From NCBI GenBank assembly GCA_030627405.1, contig DAOUSD010000016.1:1-14268 (forward strand): a DNA stretch of 14,268 nt, read 5' to 3'. Below, one piece after another: positions 5,855 through 13,040 of the stretch (position 1 is its first letter; every line of letters starts with the position of its first letter). Both the position numbers and the translations under genes were made by a program. The notes under the pieces were generated by a model that did no database searches, was not told the origin of the DNA, and saw only the letters and a list, made by a program, of their open reading frames with translations. This DNA is from Deltaproteobacteria bacterium. GTDB taxonomy: Bacteria; Desulfobacterota; Desulfobacteria; Desulfobacterales; ETH-SRB1.

Positions 5855-7279
5855 ATGTTTATATCAGATATAAAGCGTGTCGTTGAGCAGGTCAGCAAAG
5901 ACAAGGGCATTGATCGTGAAGTCCTTATTAAGGCACTTGAAGATGCTCTGAAATCTGCTGCCAGGAAAAAATTCGGAAGCAACATTGATATTGAAGTTAA
6001 ATATAATGAAAAATCTGGTGAAATAGAAGTATTCCAGTTTAAAGAGGTGGTAGAAAATATTACCGAACCTGACCTTCAAATCAGCCTTGAAGAAGCATAT
6101 AAACTGGATCCGGAAAGCACGATTGGTGACAGCCTCGGCACAAAAATGGATGCTTCAACCTTTGGTAGAATAGCTGCCCAGTCAGCCAAGCAGGTTATCA
6201 TTCAAAAAATGAAAGATGCGGAAAGAGATGCGGTTTATTCCGGTTTTATTGGTAGAAAGGGCGAAATAATTAATGGAATTGTTCAGCGCGTTGATCGCGT
6301 TGATATTATAGTCAATTTGGGCCATACTGAAGGTATTCTTCCTGAACGAGAGCAGGTTCCGAAAGAAGTATATCGGAGAGGTGATCGCGTCAGGGCTCAA
6401 ATATTAGACGTGCTTCATGACTCTCGAGGGCCTCAGATTATACTTTCGAGAACACATCCAAATTTTCTTGTCAGTCTTTTCAAAACAGAAGTGCCGGAAA
6501 TTAGCGAGGGTATAGTTACTATAATGGGCGCAGCCCGCGAACCTGGTATAAGGGCAAAAATCGCTGTCGCTTCAAATGATTCGGATATTGATCCTGTCGG
6601 CGCATGCGTCGGCATGAAAGGCAGTCGTGTACAAAATGTTGTTCAGGAACTCAGAGGCGAAAAGATCGATATTGTATCCTGGCATATTGATCCTGCAAAA
6701 TTTGTTTGCAATGCTCTGTCGCCTGCTGAAATATCCAGAGTCATTATTGATGAAGAGAACCGTTTGATGGAAGTAATTGTTCCGGATGAATTTCTTTCAA
6801 TAGCTATCGGGAAAAAGGGTCAAAACGTACGGCTTGCTTCAAAACTCACCAAATGGCATCTTGATGTAATTAATGAAACAAAATACAGCCGGGCCATGGA
6901 GGATGGCTACGACTCTCTTGTGGCCTTGCCGGGAGTCAGCATCAGCATGGCTGACGCATTATATGAAAAGGGTTTCTTTTCCGCTGGGGAAATAAGCAAC
7001 TCTTCATTAGAGGATTTGATGCAAATCAGAGGTATTACCGAAGAAAAAGCCATAAAGCTTCTTAAAACTGCAAAAAAATATGTTGCGAATTCTGATAGTT
7101 CTGATGAAGTATCTAACGAAATTTTATCAGATAATACGTTAAGTGATGATGACACATCTGAATCAAAAAAATCATCTGTTGCAGATAACCAGGAAAATCT
7201 TGATATAGATAAAGGCGATGATGAAGACACCTTCATCGATGCTCCATTAACGGATTTTGAAAAAAATAGTGACAAATAG
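5855..7279 (+). CDS. nusA: Transcription termination/antitermination factor NusA
   Basis: NusA binds RNA polymerase and nascent RNA, promoting pausing and hairpin-dependent termination and taking part in rRNA antitermination. It has 474 residues (495 in E. coli). In order: the RNAP-binding N-terminal domain (about 1-130), an S1 domain (about 136-200, GEIINGIVQRV onward), KH1 with GACVGMKGSR at 249-258, KH2 with GKKGQN from 319, and one helix-hairpin-helix-like C-terminal domain (about 349-410, LPGVSISMADALYEKGF and IRGITEEKAIKLL). Residues 412-474 are a Ser/Asp/Glu-rich acidic tail in place of the second acidic repeat of E. coli. GGAG at 5844-5847, 7 nt upstream, supports the start. infB begins 15 nt after the stop; the ylxR-type gene often found between them is absent. 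Confidence 0.97.
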   Translation: MFISDIKRVVEQVSKDKGIDREVLIKALEDALKSAARKKFGSNIDIEVKYNEKSGEIEVFQFKEVVENITEPDLQISLEEAYKLDPESTIGDSLGTKMDASTFGRIAAQSAKQVIIQKMKDAERDAVYSGFIGRKGEIINGIVQRVDRVDIIVNLGHTEGILPEREQVPKEVYRRGDRVRAQILDVLHDSRGPQIILSRTHPNFLVSLFKTEVPEISEGIVTIMGAAREPGIRAKIAVASNDSDIDPVGACVGMKGSRVQNVVQELRGEKIDIVSWHIDPAKFVCNALSPAEISRVIIDEENRLMEVIVPDEFLSIAIGKKGQNVRLASKLTKWHLDVINETKYSRAMEDGYDSLVALPGVSISMADALYEKGFFSAGEISNSSLEDLMQIRGITEEKAIKLLKTAKKYVANSDSSDEVSNEILSDNTLSDDDTSESKKSSVADNQENLDIDKGDDEDTFIDAPLTDFEKNSDK

Positions 7280-7294
7280 CTTTAAGGGGGATGG

Positions 7295-9955
7295 ATGGGG
7301 AAGATCAGAGTATATGAGCTTGCCAGAGAGCTCAACATAAAGAACAAGGAACTACTTGAAAGGTTAAGTAAGATGGCTATTAAGGTAAGCAGCCATATGA
7401 GTTCTCTGGACGATGAAGCAGTAGCCGGAGTCAAGGCAAATCTTCTCGGCAACAAAACCGATGTTGTCGAAGTGACACGAATAAAACCGACTGTTATTCG
7501 AAGACGTAAAAAAATTGTGCCGGTTGAAACAGCTCCTGAAAAAGAAGTACCTCTGCCCCACCCCCCCATTGCAGAGCTTGAAATTAAAAAAGCCGAAAAG
7601 CCTGAAAAAGTAAAAAAGAAAGATGCGGAAAAAGGCATGGCTGAAGAAAAAGCAGCACTTGCAAAAGATAAAAAAGCCGACGAGGCTGTTCAGGTTCAGA
7701 AAACAGTCTCTGTGGAAGAGAAGAAAAAGCCCAAACAGCCACCTGTAGAAAAAAAGACTGAAACAGTAACTTTTCCTAAGGGGAAAAAGCCTAAAAAAGT
7801 AAAAAAGAAACTCAAAAAAGAGACACCGGCAAAGATCATAAAAATGCCGATACCCCATGAAGAAAAGCTACCTGAGACTGAACAACTCCAGGTGGAAAAA
7901 CTTAAAACAAAGGTGGAAAAACCACCCAAAATAGAAAAAAAGGAGCCAATTAGCGAAAAGGGTCAAATAGATTTACCCCAAAAAGAAAAAAAGAAAGGGC
8001 AAAAAGACAAAAAACAGGAAGAACCTGTCAGAGATAAAAAGTTCTTCAAAAAGAAAATTTCTTTTAGAAGAAAAGAGGTCGTTGAAGGGGCGGACCTTTA
8101 TCCGAAACAACATCGGGGCCGAAAAATACGTAAGGCCGCCGCTAAAAGCAAAGCAGCCTCACAAGGACAAAAACCTCAGATTACAATACCAAAAGCCATT
8201 AAACGAAGGATCAAAATTGACGACGCCATTGTTCTGGCTGATCTGGCAAAACGCATGGGAATAAAGGCCAATGAAATGATTAAGGCCCTTATGGATATGG
8301 GTGTTATAGCTACCGTAAATCAGACAATTGACTTTGATACAGCTTCTCTTATTGCCACAGAATTTAATTACGAAGTAGAAAGAGCCTCTTTTGAGGAAGA
8401 AGTTATATTAAAAGTTGAAAAAGACGATCCGGACAAACTAATCGGAAGACCTCCTGTTGTTACCATTATGGGGCATGTAGACCACGGAAAGACATCTCTT
8501 CTCGATGTAATTCGCAAAACCAAAGTGACAGAGATCGAGGCAGGGGGAATTACACAACATATAGGTGCATACTACGTATCTACAAATAAGGGACAAATTG
8601 TCTTCCTGGATACACCGGGCCATGAAGCTTTTACTGCAATGCGTGCTCGAGGTGCCAAGGTTACAGATATAGTGGTGCTGGTTGTTGCTGCTGACGACGG
8701 TGTAATGCCTCAGACCGTTGAGGCAATCAACCATTCAAAAGCTGCGGGAGTCCCTATTATTGTAGCAATTAACAAAATAGATAAAGCGAATGCAGACCCT
8801 GAACGCGTTAAGCGTGAAATCGCTGAATTAGGGCTCGCCCCTGAAGAGTGGGGCGGAGATACTATATTTGTCAATGTTTCTGCGAAAACAAATCAAGGGG
8901 TAGAGGAACTGCTTGAAATGATACTTCTTCAGGCTGAATTGATGGAATTAAAGGCTAATGCAGATAAGTTTGCTAAAGGCAGTATTATTGAAGCAAAAAT
9001 AGACTCGGGAAGAGGTGCTGTTGCCACACTTCTTGTACAGGAAGGCACTCTCCACACAGGCGATTCAATAGTATGTGGAATACACCACGGCAAAGTTCGT
9101 GCCCTGCTGGATGACAGGGGAAAGCATGTTGAAGCCGCCGGGCCTTCAATTCCGGTTGAAATTTTAGGGCTCACAGGTGTACCTAATGCCGGAGATGAAT
9201 TCATAGCTCTTGCCGATGATAAAAGTGCCAAGCAGATCAGCATTCACAGAATCCAGAAACAAAGGGCTAAAGAACTATCTAAAACCAGCAGATTAAGTCT
9301 TGAAAAACTTTTTGAACAAATAGAGAAAGGCGAGACTAAAAAACTAAATCTTATCATTAAAGCAGATGTGAATGGCTCTTTAGAAGCCCTTAAAGATTCT
9401 TTGACAAAGCTTTCTAATAATGAGGTTAACATTAATGTTATTCATGCAGCTACTGGAACAATTATCGAATCAGATGTTTCTCTGGCCGCAGTATCTAACG
9501 CCATAATTATAGGTTTTAACGTCCGACCCGCCACAAAAGTAGAAGCACTTGCTAATAAAGAACATGTTGATATACATTTTTATAATATCATATACAATGT
9601 AATCAAAGACATCAAAGATGCTATCATTGGCATGATGGAGTCAACCTATGAGGAGCGAATACTTGGGAAAGCAGAGGTCAGAGAAGTATTTCATGTTCCT
9701 AAAATCGGTACAATTGCGGGTTGCTATGTAACAGATGGAAAAATTGAACGAGGTCAGCTTGTCCGCCTTGTAAGAGATGGTGTTGTTTCCTATGAAGGCA
9801 AGATTTCTTCCCTTAAACGTTTCAAAGAAGATGCCAAAGAAGTTCAAAGCGGGTATGAATGCGGAATTAGTATTGAAAATTTTAACGATATTAAGCTCGC
9901 TGATATAATTGAATGTTATTATCTTGAAGAAATCAAGCCTGAAGTCGAAGAATAA
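7295..9955 (+). CDS. infB: Translation initiation factor IF-2
   Basis: IF2 is the GTPase that places fMet-tRNA on the 30S subunit and drives 50S joining. The length of 886 residues is close to the 890 of E. coli IF2-alpha. A first IF2_N helical module is at 1-50 (RVYELARELNIKNKELLERL). Residues about 68-300 form a disordered linker dominated by Lys, Glu and Pro. A second IF2_N module spans about 307-365. The G domain follows: G1 GHVDHGKT at 393-400, a GGITQHIGAY switch, G3 DTPGH at 439-443, G4 NKID at 493-496 and a SAK G5. The EF-Tu-like domain II, domain III and the C-terminal fMet-tRNA-binding barrel complete it. AAGGGGG at 7284-7290 lies just before the ATG at 7295; an out-of-frame ATG at 7291 is ignored. 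Confidence 0.97.
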   Translation: MGKIRVYELARELNIKNKELLERLSKMAIKVSSHMSSLDDEAVAGVKANLLGNKTDVVEVTRIKPTVIRRRKKIVPVETAPEKEVPLPHPPIAELEIKKAEKPEKVKKKDAEKGMAEEKAALAKDKKADEAVQVQKTVSVEEKKKPKQPPVEKKTETVTFPKGKKPKKVKKKLKKETPAKIIKMPIPHEEKLPETEQLQVEKLKTKVEKPPKIEKKEPISEKGQIDLPQKEKKKGQKDKKQEEPVRDKKFFKKKISFRRKEVVEGADLYPKQHRGRKIRKAAAKSKAASQGQKPQITIPKAIKRRIKIDDAIVLADLAKRMGIKANEMIKALMDMGVIATVNQTIDFDTASLIATEFNYEVERASFEEEVILKVEKDDPDKLIGRPPVVTIMGHVDHGKTSLLDVIRKTKVTEIEAGGITQHIGAYYVSTNKGQIVFLDTPGHEAFTAMRARGAKVTDIVVLVVAADDGVMPQTVEAINHSKAAGVPIIVAINKIDKANADPERVKREIAELGLAPEEWGGDTIFVNVSAKTNQGVEELLEMILLQAELMELKANADKFAKGSIIEAKIDSGRGAVATLLVQEGTLHTGDSIVCGIHHGKVRALLDDRGKHVEAAGPSIPVEILGLTGVPNAGDEFIALADDKSAKQISIHRIQKQRAKELSKTSRLSLEKLFEQIEKGETKKLNLIIKADVNGSLEALKDSLTKLSNNEVNINVIHAATGTIIESDVSLAAVSNAIIIGFNVRPATKVEALANKEHVDIHFYNIIYNVIKDIKDAIIGMMESTYEERILGKAEVREVFHVPKIGTIAGCYVTDGKIERGQLVRLVRDGVVSYEGKISSLKRFKEDAKEVQSGYECGISIENFNDIKLADIIECYYLEEIKPEVEE

Positions 9956-9961
9956 GGAAAC

Positions 9962-9984
9962 GGGGACCAGGGATTGGGGATTGG
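9962..9984 (+). repeat. Heptanucleotide tandem repeat before DUF503 gene
   Basis: The infB-DUF503 spacer is built from 7-nt units: GGGGACC (9962-9968), AGGGATT (9969-9975), GGGGATT (9976-9982) plus GG. GGATTGG is exactly duplicated at 9971-9984. The G-rich, pyrimidine-poor tract ends directly at the DUF503 ATG and probably also supplies its ribosome contact, although no clean AGGAGG is present. A second 7-nt tandem repeat of different sequence occurs at 11584-11604. Confidence 0.6.
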
Positions 9985-10272
9985 ATGGTTGTCGGTATCG
10001 GAATTATCACATTCAGGCTGCATGACTGCCGCTCATTAAAAAGTAAAAGAAAGATTGTAAAATCCATTATCGCCAGGATACGCAACAATTTTATTGTATC
10101 GGTCGCAGAAGTGGGCTCAAATGACATTCACCAAAAAGCGGAAATAGGCTTTGCAATAGTGGGTAATAATCAGATGATGATAAATTCCCGTATCGATAAA
10201 ATTTTTAATCTTGCCGATAGGACAGGCCTGGCTGAGATTATTGATACTGAAATGGAAATTATTAATTTATGA
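9985..10272 (+). CDS. ylxP: DUF503 / YlxP-family protein
   Basis: This is a 95-residue protein of the DUF503 (YlxP) family, a small ferredoxin-like fold that often lies between infB and rbfA. The family pattern is clear: MVVGIGIITFRLHDCRSLKS at the start, then KRKIVKSIIARIRNNF, VSVAEVGSNDIHQKAEIGFA, and a closing EIIDTEMEIINL. Its biochemical role is not settled; the constant placement beside infB and rbfA suggests a link to ribosome assembly or translation, which is an inference. Its TGA stop overlaps the rbfA start as ATGA, so the two are coupled. Symbol ylxP is used by family membership. Confidence 0.88.
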   Translation: MVVGIGIITFRLHDCRSLKSKRKIVKSIIARIRNNFIVSVAEVGSNDIHQKAEIGFAIVGNNQMMINSRIDKIFNLADRTGLAEIIDTEMEIINL

Positions 10273-10643
10273 AATCATTTCCTCGTTCTGACAGAGTTGG
10301 CGGCCATATACAAAAAGTTCTGTCGGATTTATTGCAAAAAGATATTAAAGACCCTCGCCTTGATATGGTTACAATTACTGATGTCAAGTTGTCGAATGAT
10401 TTAAGAAAAGCCCATATATATTTTACTACCTCTACTCCGAAAAACACGGAGAGAGCAATAGAAGGCTTTAAAAGCGCTCGTGGATATGTGAAACGAGTTC
10501 TATCTCAACATCTTGGTTTGCGCTATATGCCTGATATCGAATTTTTATATGACGAATCCTTTGACTATGCTTCACGCATCGATAAATTGCTCAAAACCAC
10601 AAAAACAGATAATGAAAAAAATTATAAACCACCTGAAAAATAG
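10269..10643 (+). CDS. rbfA: 30S ribosome-binding factor RbfA
   Basis: RbfA is a cold-shock-associated assembly factor that binds the 30S subunit near the 5' end of 16S rRNA and helps its final folding. The 124 residues form one KH-like domain: SDRVGGHIQKVLSDLLQKDI near the N-terminus, DPRLDMVTITDVKLSNDLRK, AHIYF, and the typical DIEFLYDESFDYASRIDKLL near residues 90-110. The ATG overlaps the DUF503 stop (ATGA). The last 32 nt overlap the nrnA start in another frame, so DUF503, rbfA and nrnA form a tightly coupled block. Confidence 0.95.
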   Translation: MKSFPRSDRVGGHIQKVLSDLLQKDIKDPRLDMVTITDVKLSNDLRKAHIYFTTSTPKNTERAIEGFKSARGYVKRVLSQHLGLRYMPDIEFLYDESFDYASRIDKLLKTTKTDNEKNYKPPEK

Positions 10644-11586
10644 CAACCATATTATAATTGCTTCTCACACAAATCCTGACGGAGATGCTATAGGCTCGTT
10701 GATTGCTATGGGACTTGCTCTCGATGCACTGAACAAAAATATAACTCTTTATAACGAAAGCCCTATTCCATCCACATATCGTTTTCTACCGTCAGTTGAA
10801 AGAATTGTCCGTCAAATTAAGCAAACAAATACTTATGATACTGCCATTATTCTTGACTGCGCAGATTTCCAGCGTATCGGCAAAATTTCTTCGATTATCA
10901 GCAAGATACCAGTAATAATAAACATTGATCACCATATAACCAATACCGGATTCGGCAATCTTAATCTTATAGATACATCTGCATGTGCCACAGCAGAGAT
11001 AATATACAACCTGTTAATAGAGATGGCTCTCCCCATTAGTAACAGTGCAGTTGCCACCTCAATATATACAGGTATTTTGACTGATACCGGGTCGTTCCGT
11101 TTTTCAAATACAAATAAATCTGCTTTTGCGATCTGTGAAAAAATGGTTGAAGCCGGAGCTGATCCATATGATGTTGCCCAGCATGTTTATGGCAGATACT
11201 CTCTTGGGCGGATAAAACTCCTGAATATGGCGCTTGAATCTATCGAAATCTCAGATAACGGTAAAATGTCCATGATGATATTAACAAAAGGCATGCTTGA
11301 TGAAACCGGAACGCTGCCTGAGGACATAGACGGTCTTATCAATTATGCAAAAAGCATAGAAAATGTTAAAGTTGCCGCACTTATACATGAATTATCAAAT
11401 GAAAAAGGAATATCGGAAAAGCCTGAGAATTACCATGTTAGCCTCCGCTCTGACGGAACGGTTGATGTGGCTGTAATAGCCGGTTCGTTCGGCGGCGGCG
11501 GGCATAACAGAGCCGCAGGATTCAGTATTGAGTCAACACTATCTGATATAAAAACACAGATGTTGAACATTGCTGTTGAACTTTGA
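10612..11586 (+). CDS. nrnA: DHH/DHHA1 phosphoesterase, NrnA-like nanoRNase/pAp phosphatase
   Basis: NrnA-type proteins degrade 2-5 nt RNA fragments and dephosphorylate pAp; the location after rbfA is widespread. With the ATG at 10612 the product has 324 residues, the usual family size. Metal-binding motifs are all present: HTNPDGD at 19-25, LDCAD at 81-85, the DHH triad at 106-108, and TD at 157-158. The C-terminal DHHA1 domain ends with GGGGHNRAAG at 294-303. An earlier in-frame ATG at 10513 would add 33 residues inside rbfA with no homology, so it was not used. The chosen start overlaps rbfA by 32 nt, and no strong Shine-Dalgarno is seen. Functionally it complements PNPase, encoded downstream, by removing the short products of exonucleolytic decay. 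Substrate preference within the family cannot be told from sequence. Confidence 0.92.
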   Translation: MKKIINHLKNSNHIIIASHTNPDGDAIGSLIAMGLALDALNKNITLYNESPIPSTYRFLPSVERIVRQIKQTNTYDTAIILDCADFQRIGKISSIISKIPVIINIDHHITNTGFGNLNLIDTSACATAEIIYNLLIEMALPISNSAVATSIYTGILTDTGSFRFSNTNKSAFAICEKMVEAGADPYDVAQHVYGRYSLGRIKLLNMALESIEISDNGKMSMMILTKGMLDETGTLPEDIDGLINYAKSIENVKVAALIHELSNEKGISEKPENYHVSLRSDGTVDVAVIAGSFGGGGHNRAAGFSIESTLSDIKTQMLNIAVEL

Positions 11587-11604
11587 ACCGTGAACCGTGA
11601 ACCT
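11584..11604 (+). repeat. Heptanucleotide tandem repeat at nrnA stop
   Basis: Three consecutive 7-nt units TGAACCG, TGAACCG, TGAACCT span 11584-11604. The first unit begins with the nrnA TGA stop codon, so the tract lies exactly at the gene boundary and extends into the 29-nt spacer before truB. It is a short tandem repeat with no coding role. Because the unit is 7 nt and starts at the stop, copy-number change would not alter the nrnA product. Confidence 0.7.
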
Positions 11605-11615
11605 TTTTTATATCT

Positions 11616-12524
11616 ATGAACAAGGAAATAAATGGAGTTATAGTTATTGACAAGCCCGCTAATATAACTTCAGCAAAAGTTGTGGCCATTATAAAAAAAC
11701 TATTCGGGGCCGGAAAAGTCGGACATACGGGAACCCTTGATCCGGAAGCAACAGGTGTCCTGCTTTGCTGTATTAATAAAGCAACAAAGCTATCCGGTTT
11801 TTTTTTAACCGGCAGCAAAAAATATGAAGCTGTACTGCACCTGGGAGTGGAAACAGACACTCAGGATGCCGCCGGAAAGATTATTTCTACAAGTGATGAA
11901 CTGAATTTTACTGAAAAAACTATTCGAGCTGTATTTAGACAATTTGAAGGAACTATAGAACAGGTTCCACCGGCTTTTTCAGCATTAAAGCACAAGGGTA
12001 TCCCGTTATACAAACTCGCGAGAAAAGGCAAAGCTGTCAGAAAACCTTCGAGGCCTGTTTTTATATCGTATAACAAAATAGTTAAGATAAATATGCCTTT
12101 TATAAGTTTTGAGGTATGCTGTTCTTCAGGCACCTATATCAGGACTATATGTTCGGATATAGGTAAGGAACTTGGCTGCGGTGGACATCTTAAAAAACTT
12201 AGAAGAATTGAAAGCAGTGGATTTACAATTAATGAGGCTGTAACATTATCAGAACTGGAACTACTGGTTTCAACCGGGGCAATAAATGATAGAATAATAT
12301 CCATGTCGGATTCCTTGCGCGACATGCCCGAATATATAGCTGATGAATTTCTGACAAAAAAAATAAAACATGGTACTATATTAACAACAAAAGAGTTTAT
12401 GCCACGAAATACAGATAATTTAAAAAATTTTATCAAGATTGTTGATACAAAAAACAATCTCGTTGCAGTACTTAAATTCAAAAAAGATATTAACAGATAT
12501 AATTACTGCTGTGTTTTCAATTAA
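11616..12524 (+). CDS. truB: tRNA pseudouridine(55) synthase TruB
   Basis: TruB isomerises U55 in the T-loop of most tRNAs and also acts as a tRNA chaperone. The 302 residues compare with 314 in E. coli. GVIVIDKPANITSA opens the catalytic domain, and GHTGTLDPEATG at 36-47 carries the catalytic aspartate, D42. Further conserved blocks are KKYEAVLHLGVETDTQDAAG, VPPAFSALKHKGIPLYKLAR, and SSGTYIRTICSDIGKELG. The C-terminal part from about residue 235 is a PUA-like tRNA-binding region. No clear Shine-Dalgarno precedes the ATG at 11616. truB is usually followed by ribF or rpsO; here rpsO follows directly. Confidence 0.96.
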   Translation: MNKEINGVIVIDKPANITSAKVVAIIKKLFGAGKVGHTGTLDPEATGVLLCCINKATKLSGFFLTGSKKYEAVLHLGVETDTQDAAGKIISTSDELNFTEKTIRAVFRQFEGTIEQVPPAFSALKHKGIPLYKLARKGKAVRKPSRPVFISYNKIVKINMPFISFEVCCSSGTYIRTICSDIGKELGCGGHLKKLRRIESSGFTINEAVTLSELELLVSTGAINDRIISMSDSLRDMPEYIADEFLTKKIKHGTILTTKEFMPRNTDNLKNFIKIVDTKNNLVAVLKFKKDINRYNYCCVFN

Positions 12525-12543
12525 ACGATAGGAGGCAAAAAAA

Positions 12544-12813
12544 GTGGTTTTAACTGTAGAAGATAAAAAGAATCTTATTGAGCAATATAAACTTCACGAA
12601 ACAGATACAGGTTCACCTGAGGTTCAAATCGGGCTTCTTACACATCGTATTTCTTATCTTACCGAGCACTTAAAGGTTCATAAAAAAGATCATCACTCCC
12701 GAAGGGGTTTGTTGATTTTAGTCGGCAGACGCCGAAAACTATTAAACTACGTAAAAAACAACGATGTAAAAAGATATCGGACAATAATTACAAACCTGGG
12801 GCTTAGAAGATAG
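12544..12813 (+). CDS. rpsO: 30S ribosomal protein S15
   Basis: S15 is a primary binding protein of the 16S rRNA central domain. The 89 residues match the family length exactly, with the signature HETDTGSPEVQIGLLTHRI, then YLTEHLKVHKKDHHSRRGLL and VGRRRKLLNYV. The start is GTG, supported by an excellent AGGAGG at 12530-12535 (8-nt spacing). S15 represses its own translation in several bacteria through an mRNA structure over the start; I see no obvious pseudoknot here. The 227-nt gap to pnp contains two palindromic elements and no canonical terminator with a T-run, so read-through into pnp is likely. Confidence 0.97.
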   Translation: MVLTVEDKKNLIEQYKLHETDTGSPEVQIGLLTHRISYLTEHLKVHKKDHHSRRGLLILVGRRRKLLNYVKNNDVKRYRTIITNLGLRR

Positions 12814-12835
12814 CCATTAACATAAAGTACATAAA

Positions 12836-12926
12836 TGATGCCTGAACGAAAACCATCCAAAGTTGTCATTTAAAATTTCTTCCTTCGGTCGAAATGACAA
12901 AAAGAGAGGGTTCCGTTCACACACTA
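12836..12926. repeat. 91-bp inverted-repeat element after rpsO
   Basis: The left arm TGATGCCTGAACGAAAAC (12836-12853) is the reverse complement of the 18-nt arm seen upstream of rpmI with 16 of 18 matching. The right arm GTTCCGTTCACACACTA (12910-12926) is a degenerate copy (about 14 of 18, one base shorter). Enclosed is a different palindrome: TTGTCATTT (12863-12871) with AAATGACAA (12892-12900), a perfect 9-bp stem whose loop contains CCTTCGGTCG. The inner part resembles the GTCATTTCGACCGAAGG type of dispersed repeat. It encodes no protein and lies 23 nt after the rpsO stop. Confidence 0.65.
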
Positions 12927-12929
12927 ACT

Positions 12930-12969
12930 GGTGCCCGAACGAAAATTAGCAGTTTTCGTTCAGGCACTA
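12930..12969. repeat. Compact arm-arm palindrome upstream of pnp
   Basis: Two inverted arms lie almost back to back: GTGCCCGAACGAAAA (12931-12945) and TTTTCGTTCAGGCAC (12953-12967) pair over 15 positions with a single G-U-type mismatch, around a 7-nt loop. The sequence 12952-12969 is an exact copy of the 18-nt arm GTTTTCGTTCAGGCACTA present in reverse at 256-273. There is no T-run after the stem. Its position in the pnp leader suits an RNase-processed hairpin like the one that controls pnp in E. coli, an analogy by position only. Confidence 0.75.
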
Positions 12970-13040
12970 ACCGGCAAGCAAAAACATATAACAAGTTCTA
13001 TACGGTTATTTGTTTGGACTTGTTGTTTGGAGAATTAAAT

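Noticed and set aside
7364..7858. Long antisense open frame opposite the start of infB
   Set aside because: It is Phe/Leu-rich because it is the complement of the A-rich Lys codons of the IF2 linker; the + strand frame is a certain IF2.
10513..10611. Earlier in-frame ATG at 10513 for the NrnA-like protein
   Set aside because: The 33 added residues lie wholly inside rbfA in another frame, have no family resemblance, and would make the protein longer than usual; the ATG at 10612 starts right at the expected N-terminus.
165..12969. CRISPR array from the repeated 18-mer
   Set aside because: The copies are inverted pairs at two distant loci, not regularly spaced direct repeats, and no cas gene is present.
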